Shown here piece by piece: positions 46,824 to 54,974 of a stretch of 64,000 nucleotides of DNA (its first letter is position 1; each line of letters opens with the position of its first letter). This stretch comes from Bacteroides luhongzhouii (GTDB lineage Bacteria; Bacteroidota; Bacteroidia; Bacteroidales; Bacteroidaceae), in contig NZ_CP059973.1 in NCBI RefSeq assembly GCF_009193295.2, positions 310,001 to 374,000 on the forward strand, written 5' to 3'. The translations under genes and the position numbers were made by a program. The notes under the pieces are model-generated. The model did not search any database, was not told where the DNA came from, and saw only the letters and a list, made by a program, of their open reading frames with translations.

Positions 46824-46836
46824 AAGATACCCGTTA

Positions 46837-46859
46837 AACCTCTGACACAGAGGTTTTTT
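46837..46859 (+). terminator. Terminator after tRNA-Met
   Basis: AACCTCTG and CAGAGGTT form a perfect 8-bp stem with a three-base loop, then TTTT. It belongs to the element side of attL. Confidence 0.85.
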
Positions 46860-46869
46860 CATTTAAACA

Positions 46870-46891
46870 GGTAGCCAAAGGGTAGCCAAAA
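46870..46891 (+). repeat. Left arm-type repeat
   Basis: GGTAGCCAAAGGGTAGCCAA plus AA is a tandem GGTAGCCAAA pair. An identical 22-bp copy lies at 54841-54862, near the other end. Likely integrase arm-binding sites. Confidence 0.65.
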
Positions 46892-46924
46892 ACAACATAA
46901 CTACTACTTTTGGTATATAAGAAT

Positions 46925-46962
46925 AACCGTTTGGGAGGCTTCCACTCTTGGGCGGTTTTTTA
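46925..46962 (+). terminator. Element-borne copy of the tRNA terminator
   Basis: AACCG and CGGTT close a hairpin whose interior GAGGCTTCCACTCTTGGG is identical to the interior of the host terminator at 54999. It is followed by TTTTTTA. The stem differs (CCG/CGG against GGC/GCC), but pairing is kept. Confidence 0.7.
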
Positions 46963-47055
46963 TTTGTAGAACAACCAACAGACGCAAAAAAGAGGCTCAC
47001 CGATCCGGTTGCCTCTTACTAATTTATCCTTACTTTGATATACCACCTTATTATA

Positions 47056-47565
47056 TTACCGAACAAATAACCGAACCTTTCCCGCTTCCTCTCTATCACC
47101 CGGCGTACTTCCAGTTCTTTCCTCACAGAACTTTCTAAACGCTTCGACATTCCCAGATGATAGAATAAACTCGGTCGCAAGTTCCTTCGCTGTCATTTCC
47201 TCGATTACTCGCCTACGTAAACGCCTCATCTCTGCATCTTGATTAACCACCCGATAAAACAAACCTTGCGCCTCTATAACGTTATTATATCCCTGTAATA
47301 TTAGATTGTGTATTTCGTCGTATGGATTATCAAACCCCGCCAACATAATAGGGGTAATGTCACACGCCGCACTCATGCACTCTTTTTGGTGTGCTTTCCG
47401 GTTCTTCGTGAAACGTTCTAACCGCTCCTGTTGTAATTCGATTACACTCTCCTTAGTACAACCCATATAGCCGCCGTTTGCTTCGCCTAGATGAATTGTG
47501 TTTCTATCAAGTTGCATACCTTTCACTGGGCGACCGTCCGCGTCCAAAATTACTACTTCTTCCAT
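47056..47565 (-). CDS. Hypothetical element protein
   Basis: A 169-residue soluble protein I cannot assign. The start VVILDADGRPVKGMQLDRNT looks like two beta strands. The middle is helical (ESVIELQQERLERFTKNRKA), and MRRLRRRVIEEMTAKELA suggests a basic helix. A Gly/Glu-rich tail ends KVRLFVR. It is the last of four closely packed minus-strand genes that begin at 48297, starting 4 bp after the small membrane protein. Confidence 0.6.
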   Translation of the reverse strand: MEEVVILDADGRPVKGMQLDRNTIHLGEANGGYMGCTKESVIELQQERLERFTKNRKAHQKECMSAACDITPIMLAGFDNPYDEIHNLILQGYNNVIEAQGLFYRVVNQDAEMRRLRRRVIEEMTAKELATEFILSSGNVEAFRKFCEERTGSTPGDREEAGKVRLFVR

Positions 47566-47569
47566 GATT

Positions 47570-47719
47570 TTATATTTTGTTAGATGTGAATAAATCGAGT
47601 TTGTAAGATGAGGCTACACACAACGCAAGCCCCGTTATATTCGGTGCGGCTGTCTCCGCTTCCGTGGCAAATAGCAGGACCGCGCCCGCTATTAATCCGA
47701 GTATATAAATCACTTTCAT
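47570..47719 (-). CDS. Small two-helix membrane protein
   Basis: Forty-nine residues beginning MKVIYILGLIAGAVLLFA, with a second hydrophobic part, NITGLALCVASSYKL. The ATG overlaps the TGA of the preceding gene (ATGA, 47716-47719), and the next gene starts 4 bp after its stop, which supports real translation. Size and make-up recall phage-borne holin-like, superinfection or minor-coat proteins, but nothing specific can be claimed. Confidence 0.55.
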   Translation of the reverse strand: MKVIYILGLIAGAVLLFATEAETAAPNITGLALCVASSYKLDLFTSNKI

Positions 47720-47925
47720 ATTGAGTAACTTAATAGTTCGGCTTGTATACTAATTAACTTCATTACATTGGAAGTAAGCAAACCGGAACGAATTACGCCG
47801 TTATCTTCCCGTAGACACCCGAATAGATTCTTTATAATTCCCGCATTTGCTAAATTCGCCTCGCAACTAACAGCTATTCGCCACATGCCCGAATCCTGTT
47901 TAATACTGATTTCTAGTCCTTTCAT
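47716..47925 (-). CDS. Hypothetical element protein
   Basis: Sixty-nine residues with two beta strands (LEISIKQDSGMWRIAVSCEA) and a helical second half (MKLISIQAELLSY). The family is unknown. It is coupled by an ATGA overlap to the small membrane protein gene and follows the coiled-coil protein gene by 27 bp, so it belongs to the same operon. Confidence 0.55.
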   Translation of the reverse strand: MKGLEISIKQDSGMWRIAVSCEANLANAGIIKNLFGCLREDNGVIRSGLLTSNVMKLISIQAELLSYSI

Positions 47926-47952
47926 TTGAATATGTATTTAGTTCGTTAATAA

Positions 47953-48297
47953 TCAATCACCGCAATAATTTCCCCACCCGCTAAAAGACGAATAATGCTC
48001 GCCGCGACCGTAACCGTATGCCAGACATTCAGCCTCAACCTTTGCGGCACGTTCTTCACGTTCACGCTTTGCGGCTTCTACTTCCATTGCGATACGGGCG
48101 GCTAGCTCCTGCGCTTCTTGTTTCTTCGCTTCGTGATAAGCGATTGTTTCGGCTCTACGGTCTGCTATTTCTTTGTTGAACTTCGCAACTTTCCAAGCCT
48201 TTTTCAGTGCTTCCGAGAAGGTCGGGTACTTTTCCGGTCTAAACTTTCTCATCGTGTGGGCTGATTTCATTATTTCGCTTAAATTGTACCGTTTCAT
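47953..48297 (-). CDS. Coiled-coil element protein
   Basis: A 114-residue protein. It starts MKRYNLSEIMKSAHTMRKF, then has FSEALKKAWKVAKFNKEIAD and a long charged helix of Ala, Glu, Lys and Arg that looks like a coiled coil, ending in a Tyr/Gly-rich tail. I recall similar MKRYNLSEIM proteins in Bacteroides plasmids and phage-like elements, function unknown. It is the first gene of the left operon, divergent from the XRE repressor. Confidence 0.6.
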   Translation of the reverse strand: MKRYNLSEIMKSAHTMRKFRPEKYPTFSEALKKAWKVAKFNKEIADRRAETIAYHEAKKQEAQELAARIAMEVEAAKREREERAAKVEAECLAYGYGRGEHYSSFSGWGNYCGD

Positions 48298-48310
48298 ATT
48301 ATAAATGTTT

Positions 48311-48421
48311 TATTATTTGTTTTACGATACAAACATAATATATATTATTTGTTTTCGAGCTACAAAATATAAAGTTTAACTTTTGTTTAACTCAAAAAGT
48401 AAATGCTATAATATTTGTTTT
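48311..48421. promoter_or_regulatory. Three operator-like repeats in divergent region
   Basis: TATTATTTGTTTT occurs at 48311-48323 and 48343-48355, and a close form, ATAATATTTGTTTT, ends at 48421. The spacing of the first two is 32 bp. They lie between the XRE gene and the divergent operon, as expected of repressor sites. Confidence 0.55.
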
Positions 48422-48444
48422 GTCGCTTTTTAAATATATCTTTG
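48414..48444 (+). promoter_or_regulatory. Promoter of XRE repressor gene
   Basis: TTTG (48414-48417), 19 bases, TATCTTTG (48437-48444). The TTTG box lies inside the third operator-like repeat, which would allow autorepression. Confidence 0.7.
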
Positions 48445-48470
48445 TACCATTAAAATAAATACTATATATT

Positions 48471-48719
48471 ATGGAATTAAGAATCAAAGAATTATGCAAG
48501 GCAAAAGGTCTTTTGCAAAAAGAATTAGCCGAGAAGATCGGAGTAACAGATATAGCTCTCCGCGCTTCATTGAAAGGTAATCCAACTATTGGAACATTAG
48601 AAAAGGTAGCTAATGCGCTTGACGTGCATATTACGGAGCTATTCGACCAACCAAAGAACAATACAGCCGGAATCACGTGCCCGCACTGCGGAAAGAATAT
48701 CAATATCAAAGTAGAATAA
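48471..48719 (+). CDS. XRE-family repressor with zinc-ribbon tail
   Basis: An 82-residue protein. The helix-turn-helix spans most of it ([21 protein letters not shown], then [20 protein letters not shown]). The C-terminus [15 protein letters not shown] has one CxxC and resembles half a zinc ribbon. It is divergent from the four-gene operon and followed after 1 bp by an ORF6N gene, so it looks like the master switch of the element. Confidence 0.85.
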   Translation: MELRIKELCKAKGLLQKELAEKIGVTDIALRASLKGNPTIGTLEKVANALDVHITELFDQPKNNTAGITCPHCGKNINIKVE

Positions 48720-48720
48720 G

Positions 48721-49311
48721 GTGGAACAACTCGAAGTAATACAAAGTAAGATTTACGACATACGCGGCTGTAAAGTGATGTTAGATTTTGATTTGGCTGA
48801 AATGTACGGAACGGAAACAAAGTATTTAAAGCGGTCGGTAAAGAATAACCTTAAACGTTTTCCTAGTGACTTCATGTTTGAACTAACTAAAGACGAATGG
48901 GATTCTTTAAGGTGCAATTTTAGCACCTTAAACGGTGGGCGCGGTCAGCATCCTAAATATATGCCTTATGCTTTCACGGAACTAGGCGTTTCAATGCTTA
49001 GTAGTGTGCTCAACTCTGATTTAGCAATTGAGGTTAATATAAATATTATGCGTGCTTTCGTTGCGGTTCGTCAGTTGTTATTATCTCCTTCGACTAATCC
49101 AGTACAGGAACTACAAAACGAAGTCAAGGAATTAAAAGAGTACATCGAAGAAGTGTTTGCAGACTATAACGACATTAACGACGACACCCGGACACAGTTA
49201 GAGTTAATAAACCAGACGTTAGCCGAACTGCAGGCGCAAAAGGCTTTAGCAGATAAGCCGCGTAATCCTATCGGCTTTCCTATTCCGAATAAGGATAAGA
49301 AGAAAAAATAA
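48721..49311 (+). CDS. ORF6N domain DNA-binding protein
   Basis: The GTG at 48721 directly follows the XRE stop and gives 196 residues. The ORF6N domain occupies the first 90 or so residues ([56 protein letters not shown]). A coiled part follows ([18 protein letters not shown]), and the tail is basic. ORF6N proteins occur in phages and islands and probably act as regulators. It shares the transcript of the XRE gene. Confidence 0.85.
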   Translation: MEQLEVIQSKIYDIRGCKVMLDFDLAEMYGTETKYLKRSVKNNLKRFPSDFMFELTKDEWDSLRCNFSTLNGGRGQHPKYMPYAFTELGVSMLSSVLNSDLAIEVNINIMRAFVAVRQLLLSPSTNPVQELQNEVKELKEYIEEVFADYNDINDDTRTQLELINQTLAELQAQKALADKPRNPIGFPIPNKDKKKK

Positions 49312-50058
49312 TTTGGGCTGTCTGATTGGCTGTCACATTGGCTATCTGATTGGCTGTAAATTTTACAGTAGTAGACGCTGCAACTATTACGGGCGTACTA
49401 TCTACCGTAAAATTTACGGTAGTTGTTGCGGTAGTCAGTAGCGAAGTACGAAAAAATCGTAGTGGACTACTTTGGTGCAGGCTATCCGGTCGCCCGTTAC
49501 TTGCTTCGTTGGTTGATTTGCGTGTCTGTCTGCGTTTCGTTTGTGTTTCCTTGCTGTTTCCTTGCTGTTTCCTCAACGCCTACAAGGTTGATGTTATATG
49601 ATTGTATGTCATTCGCTTAAGGTGTTTCTTTACTGTTTCCTTTTGCGTATCGTCTGTCTCTTATCCTGTCCCTCGACCTGTCCCGGAATGTTCCATCTTA
49701 AAGCGGAAACACGTTGATAAATAGCAGATTAAAACGGCTGCAACCTGTCCCGTTTGCTGTCCCTCGCTTTGTCCCGGTTCGCTTCATGTTGCTACGCAAA
49801 TACAAGCCCGTAGCGGAATTATCTTTCTTTGTGTGATAACTCGATAGACGGCGAGGCGTTCGGTTGTCTCATGGCTTCGTATTCGGTGATGAACGATACA
49901 AAGCGGGTGCGGACGCTTAGAGACATGGCAAAGGGGGTATGATTTTTATTTTTTGACGCGACTCTGTGAAACCCACTTCACCCCATCTTTTTACACGCGG
50001 GATATTTTTTCGGGTGGGGGTGACCGTTGGGGGTAGTAAAATTTATCATTACTCATCT
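49312..50058. other. Noncoding palindrome-rich region, candidate origin
   Basis: No convincing gene lies here. It holds CTGTAAA-T-TTTACAG (49354-49368) and the related perfect palindrome CTACCGTAAA-A-TTTACGGTAG (49402-49422). It also has a 13-bp direct repeat TCTGATTGGCTGT (49321 and 49345), a tandem TTGCTGTTTCC (49551 and 49562), and several CCTGTCCC-like motifs near 49670-49780. A replication, transfer or packaging origin is a reasonable guess. Confidence 0.45.
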
Positions 50059-50868
50059 TTAATTCAGTAGTTTAGATGTCGTTTCTTGATATAAATTAAT
50101 AATAAAATATGCGCCTTTTTCCGTCCAATACATGTGCTCTATCGTTTTAATCTCACCTGTTCTTGAATCGGTGCGGGCAAATGTTTGATAACCTTCCAAT
50201 CCCTTTCCGCGAAGGTCGGAGTAGAGAAAATACAAACCGCTTTGTTTATACTGTATTCCTGATTCACATAGGAATTTATTTAATCTCTGGGCACTTATTC
50301 CCAACTTTGCGGCTATCGTGTTAGTAGTAACTAGAGACGAAGAAGATAATACAGTATCGAAATACTCCGCTTTTGGCTGCATCGCTTCGATAGCTTTTGC
50401 GTTAGCCTCTCTTTGTGCACGGAGTAAGGCGTTTTGTTCCTGCTCGCTCTTTAGGGTGGTGAGCAACTGTATCAGGGCGTCCGGGTTCTGGAACATCTGC
50501 ACAACAGTTTCGGGCGTCATATACGCGCCATGTTTGCGAATACTTGGCAATATCTCTTCACATACCCAATCTTGAAAGGCTTCCGCTTGCGGTAATTTGG
50601 ATCGCATTATTAATCTAAGAACGTCGCCCTCATTGATAAATGACATCTCTACTACCTGATTCGTTACTACGCCGTGTTGATTGGTTGTGTGGGCGACCCC
50701 GTCGCGCTTTGTCACTCGCTTGCAATGCTTACTAATTGCATCCCTAGTATTTGCGTATCCCAATGCGCGCGCCACATCTACAGCCGCAAATAAAGGTTCT
50801 CCGCTTTCACTTGTTGCGGTTCTTACTTCTCCGAATCTCTCGTTTTTGAAAATAGTAATCTCGTTCAT
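50059..50868 (-). CDS. BRO/KilAC phage antirepressor
   Basis: A 269-residue protein. The N-terminal BRO domain covers about 1-110 (GEPLFAAVDVARALGYANTRDAISKHC, FINEGDVLRLIMRSKLPQAEAFQDWVCEEILPSIRKHG). A helical linker follows (SEQEQNALLRAQREANAKAI), and then a C-terminal antirepressor KilAC domain (TNTIAAKLGISAQRLNKFLCESGIQYKQSGLYFLY, YWTEKGAYFI). This is the classical phage antirepressor layout. It starts 1 bp after the preceding ribbon-helix-helix-like gene. Confidence 0.92.
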   Translation of the reverse strand: MNEITIFKNERFGEVRTATSESGEPLFAAVDVARALGYANTRDAISKHCKRVTKRDGVAHTTNQHGVVTNQVVEMSFINEGDVLRLIMRSKLPQAEAFQDWVCEEILPSIRKHGAYMTPETVVQMFQNPDALIQLLTTLKSEQEQNALLRAQREANAKAIEAMQPKAEYFDTVLSSSSLVTTNTIAAKLGISAQRLNKFLCESGIQYKQSGLYFLYSDLRGKGLEGYQTFARTDSRTGEIKTIEHMYWTEKGAYFIINLYQETTSKLLN

Positions 50869-50869
50869 C

Positions 50870-51205
50870 TTAATTTGATTTTAAATTGTGTTTACTGCTG
50901 TTTAAAGAATCGTGATTCATGGAGCGTTTCGGCTTCACATACTCGAAATGCCTTTCAGAGTCGGACAAATCACTGAACATCATTTCGATTTCTTCCGGCA
51001 CTGGTTCAATCTCCGTATCATTGTCCGGATCGGCAACACGAAGAAAGCAGGATAAAATATACTGCATGATTTCGTAATTGCTTTTAAACTTGAACTTTTT
51101 GCGGATTTCGTCGAGTCGCTCCCATTGCTTCGGGTCGATACGTACAGGAACTTTTTTTGTTTCTCCCATTGCTTTGCGCCGTTCGGCTTTCTTTATTGCA
51201 TCCAT
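50870..51205 (-). CDS. Ribbon-helix-helix-like element protein
   Basis: A 111-residue protein. KKVPVRIDPKQWERLDEIRKKFKFKSNYEIMQYILSCFLRVAD looks like a ribbon-helix-helix DNA-binding fold, and the tail is acidic then basic. It could be a copy-number or transfer accessory protein. It sits between the replication-like gene and the antirepressor on the same strand. Confidence 0.6.
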   Translation of the reverse strand: MDAIKKAERRKAMGETKKVPVRIDPKQWERLDEIRKKFKFKSNYEIMQYILSCFLRVADPDNDTEIEPVPEEIEMMFSDLSDSERHFEYVKPKRSMNHDSLNSSKHNLKSN

Positions 51206-51260
51206 AGTTTTAATGTGTTTTATTGAGTGAATATATCGTTTTGATTAATCTTTGGTTGTC

Positions 51261-52433
51261 TCATCCTGTATCGAATCCTTCCAGATCGGGCGGTTTTCCT
51301 CTACATTTTCCGGCGTTTGAATTGGTGTCGTACTTTTTCGCATTGAATAATGGCGGGTTGTTGGCGTTTGGCGGCGGTTCGTTTTCCGGTGATGAAAATG
51401 CAACCAAAACGCCCTTTATCTTAATTCCGTTTTGGTTGCACTTTTCACTATTTGATGAGGCATACAAAAACTCCGTTTCGGTTTCACTTTTGGCATTTCG
51501 TTCCTGTTGGATATTGTTGCTTTCATTTACTTTATCATCGAATTTTTCCTTTACAAAAACGCCGTTTCGGTTGCATTTTTCGTTATCCATGTCTCGCAGA
51601 TACTTACATTCTATTGAAATGAGATTTTTTAAATTCTCTTTTATCTGTGTAGCTCCGATCCGTTCGGCTAATGCAATAAACTTCTTTTTCATCCTGCATC
51701 GTTTAACCTTGTCAAGTGCTTGCCAATCATCACCAAGAAATAACGCAAATAAATCTCGTTCTTTCTTGCTTAATCCTTCCAATGGTACAGCCTCAACAAT
51801 TACAACATCTTCCAACGTATCGAGCAAAAGAGCCTCAAACCTTTCCCAAACATCGGCACTAAGCAAGTATCTCAACATTGGCGTATAGATGTGCTTTTTC
51901 TTTAAATATGTATTTGTTGCGCTTATCTCAATACGTAGAATACTATCAAAGCCCGATACGCCGCACTGTTTTCCCTTATCGTATATTTTTAGCTTATACG
52001 AATCGGCTTCGTAGATAAGCCCTATCTTTCCTATCGGAGTAAATGTATAACCCTTGTACATTCTTATCGCTTTCAATATTCGTTGCGGATCATAGGGTAG
52101 TTTTAAATTTACGCCAAATTCGACGCTATAAAGCCGCGTAATATCGGAATTAATCCCGTAGACTTTTTGCAATTCAGTAAATACACGGCACAAGTCAGAC
52201 AGCCGGAAAGAATCGGCATTATGCAAACCGCCGTTAGCGTACTTATGTAGGCTACCGTGTAAATTACATAATTTGCGGATTTCTCCCGTAGTTACGTCTA
52301 CTCTGTCAGTGAAACCAAATATCAGCCCCTCAATGTTGATATAAACCGCTTTAGGGCTTATATCAACACCTAGTTTATTGGCTAATTGGTGCACATCAAG
52401 GGCTAAACTGCTTGTTTTAAAGCCGTCGATCAT
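51261..52433 (-). CDS. Possible replication initiator (filamentous-phage gene II-like)
   Basis: A 390-residue protein. The start MIDGFKTSSLALDVHQLANK, the stretch LHGSLHKYANGGLHNADSFRL and the later SDITRLYSVEFGVNLKLP, then LRIEISATNTYLKKK, follow the order of strands in the gene II/X-type phage and plasmid replication proteins. I base this on pattern memory and it is tentative. The last 110 residues are low complexity with repeats EKCNRNG and EKCNQNG. The DNA there has iteron-like repeats. It follows the excisionase-like gene by 21 bp. Confidence 0.5.
   Translation of the reverse strand: MIDGFKTSSLALDVHQLANKLGVDISPKAVYINIEGLIFGFTDRVDVTTGEIRKLCNLHGSLHKYANGGLHNADSFRLSDLCRVFTELQKVYGINSDITRLYSVEFGVNLKLPYDPQRILKAIRMYKGYTFTPIGKIGLIYEADSYKLKIYDKGKQCGVSGFDSILRIEISATNTYLKKKHIYTPMLRYLLSADVWERFEALLLDTLEDVVIVEAVPLEGLSKKERDLFALFLGDDWQALDKVKRCRMKKKFIALAERIGATQIKENLKNLISIECKYLRDMDNEKCNRNGVFVKEKFDDKVNESNNIQQERNAKSETETEFLYASSNSEKCNQNGIKIKGVLVAFSSPENEPPPNANNPPLFNAKKYDTNSNAGKCRGKPPDLEGFDTG
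51399..51575. repeat. Iteron-like repeats inside the replication-like gene
   Basis: TGCAACCAAAACG (51399-51411) and its exact complement CGTTTTGGTTGCA (51428-51440) form an inverted pair. CGTTTCGGTTTCA (51474-51486) and CGTTTCGGTTGCA (51563-51575) are further copies with one or two changes. All fall in the region coding the low-complexity C-terminus. Confidence 0.65.
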
Positions 52434-52454
52434 TGAATAAAATACGTGTGGTTG

Positions 52455-52748
52455 TTATACTCTCGCCCGGTGATTCATTGTGTAGGTAGTCGCCTTCATC
52501 GCGATTTCTTCCGATGTAGACACGCGATTCTGTAAAAGCCATTCGGATAGCTCATCACGTTTAAAATAAATCATTTTCCCGTTTGGCTTATAGTGTATTA
52601 CTTTTCCGCCGGACGTTAATTTATAGAGATGTGAACGCGTTACGCCCATAAATACGCACGCTTCATCAAAGGTTAATATTTCCTTTGTTCCTAATCCGGC
52701 TAATAAAATAGCCTGTTCTAATTTTGATAATCTTTCTTCTGTCGTCAT
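52455..52748 (-). CDS. Excisionase-like helix-turn-helix protein
   Basis: A 97-residue protein. ILTFDEACVFMGVTRSHLYKLTSGGKVIHYKPNGKMIYFKRDELSEWL is the MerR/excisionase-type winged helix found with Bacteroides tyrosine integrases. It probably helps excision or regulates the downstream replication-like gene. A perfect palindrome lies 33 bp upstream. Confidence 0.85.
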   Translation of the reverse strand: MTTEERLSKLEQAILLAGLGTKEILTFDEACVFMGVTRSHLYKLTSGGKVIHYKPNGKMIYFKRDELSEWLLQNRVSTSEEIAMKATTYTMNHRARV

Positions 52749-52780
52749 GTCCTACTAATGTTTTATTTTGGTTCATTAAT

Positions 52781-52794
52781 AGGCGTGCACGCCT
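52781..52794. promoter_or_regulatory. Palindromic operator upstream of excisionase-like gene
   Basis: AGGCGTGCACGCCT is a perfect 14-bp palindrome. TATCTTTG lies on the minus strand at 52818-52825, a good -7 box, so the palindrome falls in the early transcript or promoter-proximal DNA. Confidence 0.5.
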
Positions 52795-53002
52795 TATATT
52801 TGGCTGTAATTACATGACAAAGATAGAGGAAGGAAAACAAATGAAATAATGTGTTAGATACTATTTTGTGTATTTTGCATGAATCTTTATAAAAGGGATA
52901 CGATTACTATTAGCTAACCTTTAAAAATATATTTTTAGGTACCCATTTGTAAAGTTTACTACTATTTATTTTTGTTATACCACTAGTGTACAATAAATTA
53001 AC

Positions 53003-53551
53003 TTATTCTATATTCAGTAGGTTATTTTTTATTTCGCCTAAATCATAATAGAATAGGCACATTTTTTCCTTTTTCAGTATTCCGCTCGCATATACATTTA
53101 CATATTCAACATGCTGCGTAATGATACATATTTCTATAAATCTCAAAAGTGTAGGTTTTGAGATTTTAAGAATTTTCATGATAAAGTCTCTCTCTACTAT
53201 AAAAGAGTCCATGTCTAATTTAGCTATTTCTTTTTTGGTTTCTTTATCTACTTTAATTATACAACAACTCCTGCGCCCAATCTTTACTCCCGCATGTGTT
53301 TCAATATACGATCTGATTTCATGTTTTTCTTTTCCGGCTTTAACATCATTAATGTAGTTAGAAATAGAATCTATCAGATTTTGCCTGTTTTTTATACGGA
53401 CATTGCAGCCTTTTTCTAATTTTGGTTTTTTCTTTGCTTTTAGGTTTCCTATCTTCTTTTGAAAATCAGAGCGATTTATGAGCCCATTTATATCCTCCGT
53501 TTCATACAACAGCCTTAAAACGTCCTCTTTGTCTATATACGCGTTTAGCAT
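53003..53551 (-). CDS. Hypothetical element protein next to integrase
   Basis: A 182-residue, Lys-rich protein I do not recognise. It starts MLNAYIDKEDVLRLLYETED. A helix-turn-helix may lie near IVERDFIMKILKISKPTLLRFI, and a final beta pair near VEYVNVYASGILKKEKMCLF. It starts 4 bp after the integrase stop and so is co-transcribed. Its AT content is high for the window. A 254-bp gap without genes follows before the excisionase-like gene. Confidence 0.6.
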   Translation of the reverse strand: MLNAYIDKEDVLRLLYETEDINGLINRSDFQKKIGNLKAKKKPKLEKGCNVRIKNRQNLIDSISNYINDVKAGKEKHEIRSYIETHAGVKIGRRSCCIIKVDKETKKEIAKLDMDSFIVERDFIMKILKISKPTLLRFIEICIITQHVEYVNVYASGILKKEKMCLFYYDLGEIKNNLLNIE

Positions 53552-53555
53552 AACA

Positions 53556-54773
53556 TTACAATTTAAGTTTCGGTAAACTATTTATAGCTGCTTCTTTCAA
53601 GCTGTCAACGGCGCGCGTGTATTTCTCCGTGTGTTTTAATCCGCTATGTCCTAACAAGCTTGCAACGGTTTTAATATTAGCCCCATTATTCAGGATATTC
53701 ACCGCAAAGGAATGGCGGGCACAATGCCATGTTATATGTTTGGTTATCCCCGCCCGCTTAGTCCAACGCCTTAGCGCTTTAAGGCACATTGTAGCACTTG
53801 GCAATCTGAAAATAGTTTCTTCCTCGTATTGTTCCGTATGAGGTTCTCCGATCAACTGTAACAAATCATCATTTAAAGGAATCACAACCCCACTATTTGC
53901 ACTATGTCCCTTTGTTTTATTCTGCTCGAAACTAAGTATTTTATTTGAGTAGTCTACATTCGAGTATTTCAAATCCTGCACATCACAAAAACGAATACCC
54001 GTATATAAACAGAATATAAACGCCCGCCTTATTTCGGGATTCTCGTTATCATAATGCGTACTTATCAAAGCTTGCATTTCCTCTAATGAAAGAACATCCT
54101 TTCTTAAGACTTGTTTATCGCACTTGCAAACAACACCTTTGCACGGGTTCTTTGCTATTACATCGTTATCTATTGCGTAATTGATAACCTTTTTAAACTT
54201 GCTATAATAATCTAATGCGCCCTCGCCCTTGCTCCTACTCTGCAAGTATTCTACGAAAAGAGACACCATGTCTTTTGTAATTTGTTCGGGCTTAAGGTAT
54301 GTACTATATTGTGGGTATTCTATTTTCAGGAAGTCAATAAAACGGGTTAATACACCTTTCATCATTCGAACATCTTTCTTTGTGTATCGGTCGTTATATG
54401 CTTGAAAATAATCAAGAAAATTAACCTTTCGCTCTTTCCTCAACCTGTATCCGGTAATGTTTTCTAACAATTCTTGACTGCGTTCAAACCGAATCTTTTT
54501 TGCCAGTTCTAATGTTTCTTTATTTTGCTGTCTTTCAAGTGGGGTTCTTGGAGCTTGCCAAAGATAAAGTTTTAAAGCCTCTCTCTTTCTGTCTTTCTTG
54601 GCTACCGTCTTATCTTTCGACTCATCATATACCATTATATATCCCAAATAATAATCAAGAAACAAGCTTTCTCGACCGTCAGAGAGTATCTTTGCCCCCA
54701 ATTTCGGATTATCCGTATCGTCCGTGCTTATCATATAAGTATTATCAGACCTTACCACTTTCTTTGCTGCCAT
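53556..54773 (-). CDS. Tyrosine recombinase (integrase)
   Basis: A 405-residue integrase of the Bacteroidetes type. The N-terminal arm-binding part has LYLWQAPRTPLERQQNKETLELAKKIR, and a SAM-like core-binding domain lies at about 110-210. The catalytic residues are Arg in CLYTGIRFCDVQDL, His and Arg in WHCARHSFAVNIL, His in LLGHSGLKHTEKY, and Tyr in the same stretch. It lies 200 bp from attR and reads away from it. It would insert the element in the tRNA-Met 3' end. Confidence 0.95.
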   Translation of the reverse strand: MAAKKVVRSDNTYMISTDDTDNPKLGAKILSDGRESLFLDYYLGYIMVYDESKDKTVAKKDRKREALKLYLWQAPRTPLERQQNKETLELAKKIRFERSQELLENITGYRLRKERKVNFLDYFQAYNDRYTKKDVRMMKGVLTRFIDFLKIEYPQYSTYLKPEQITKDMVSLFVEYLQSRSKGEGALDYYSKFKKVINYAIDNDVIAKNPCKGVVCKCDKQVLRKDVLSLEEMQALISTHYDNENPEIRRAFIFCLYTGIRFCDVQDLKYSNVDYSNKILSFEQNKTKGHSANSGVVIPLNDDLLQLIGEPHTEQYEEETIFRLPSATMCLKALRRWTKRAGITKHITWHCARHSFAVNILNNGANIKTVASLLGHSGLKHTEKYTRAVDSLKEAAINSLPKLKL

Positions 54774-54840
54774 GTTTTATAAGTATTCAAGTTGCTTTTA
54801 GTTTCCTTTATTTGCAAAGATACATATTATTTTCTATCCG

Positions 54841-54862
54841 GGTAGCCAAAGGGTAGCCAAAA
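54841..54862 (+). repeat. Right arm-type repeat
   Basis: Identical to the 22 bp at 46870-46891 (tandem GGTAGCCAAA). It sits between the integrase start and attR. Confidence 0.65.
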
Positions 54863-54974
54863 GAGCGAAAATAGATGAAAAATAAGGGCAACAAAGGAAA
54901 ATTCAAAAATCATTTCCCATTGATTATCAAATACATACTATCTTTTATTTTCTTTTGTTTATTGGGTTTTGTAG

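Noticed and set aside
49280..49576. Minus-strand open frame of 98 codons
   Set aside because: It overlaps the end of the ORF6N gene, and its translation is a product of the short DNA repeats (TTVKFTANQIANVTANQTAQ) with a biased composition.
51223..51888. Plus-strand open frame of 221 codons opposite the replication-like gene
   Set aside because: It is antisense to a frame with better protein character and close operon spacing, and its translation is Ser/Phe-rich with no recognisable domain.
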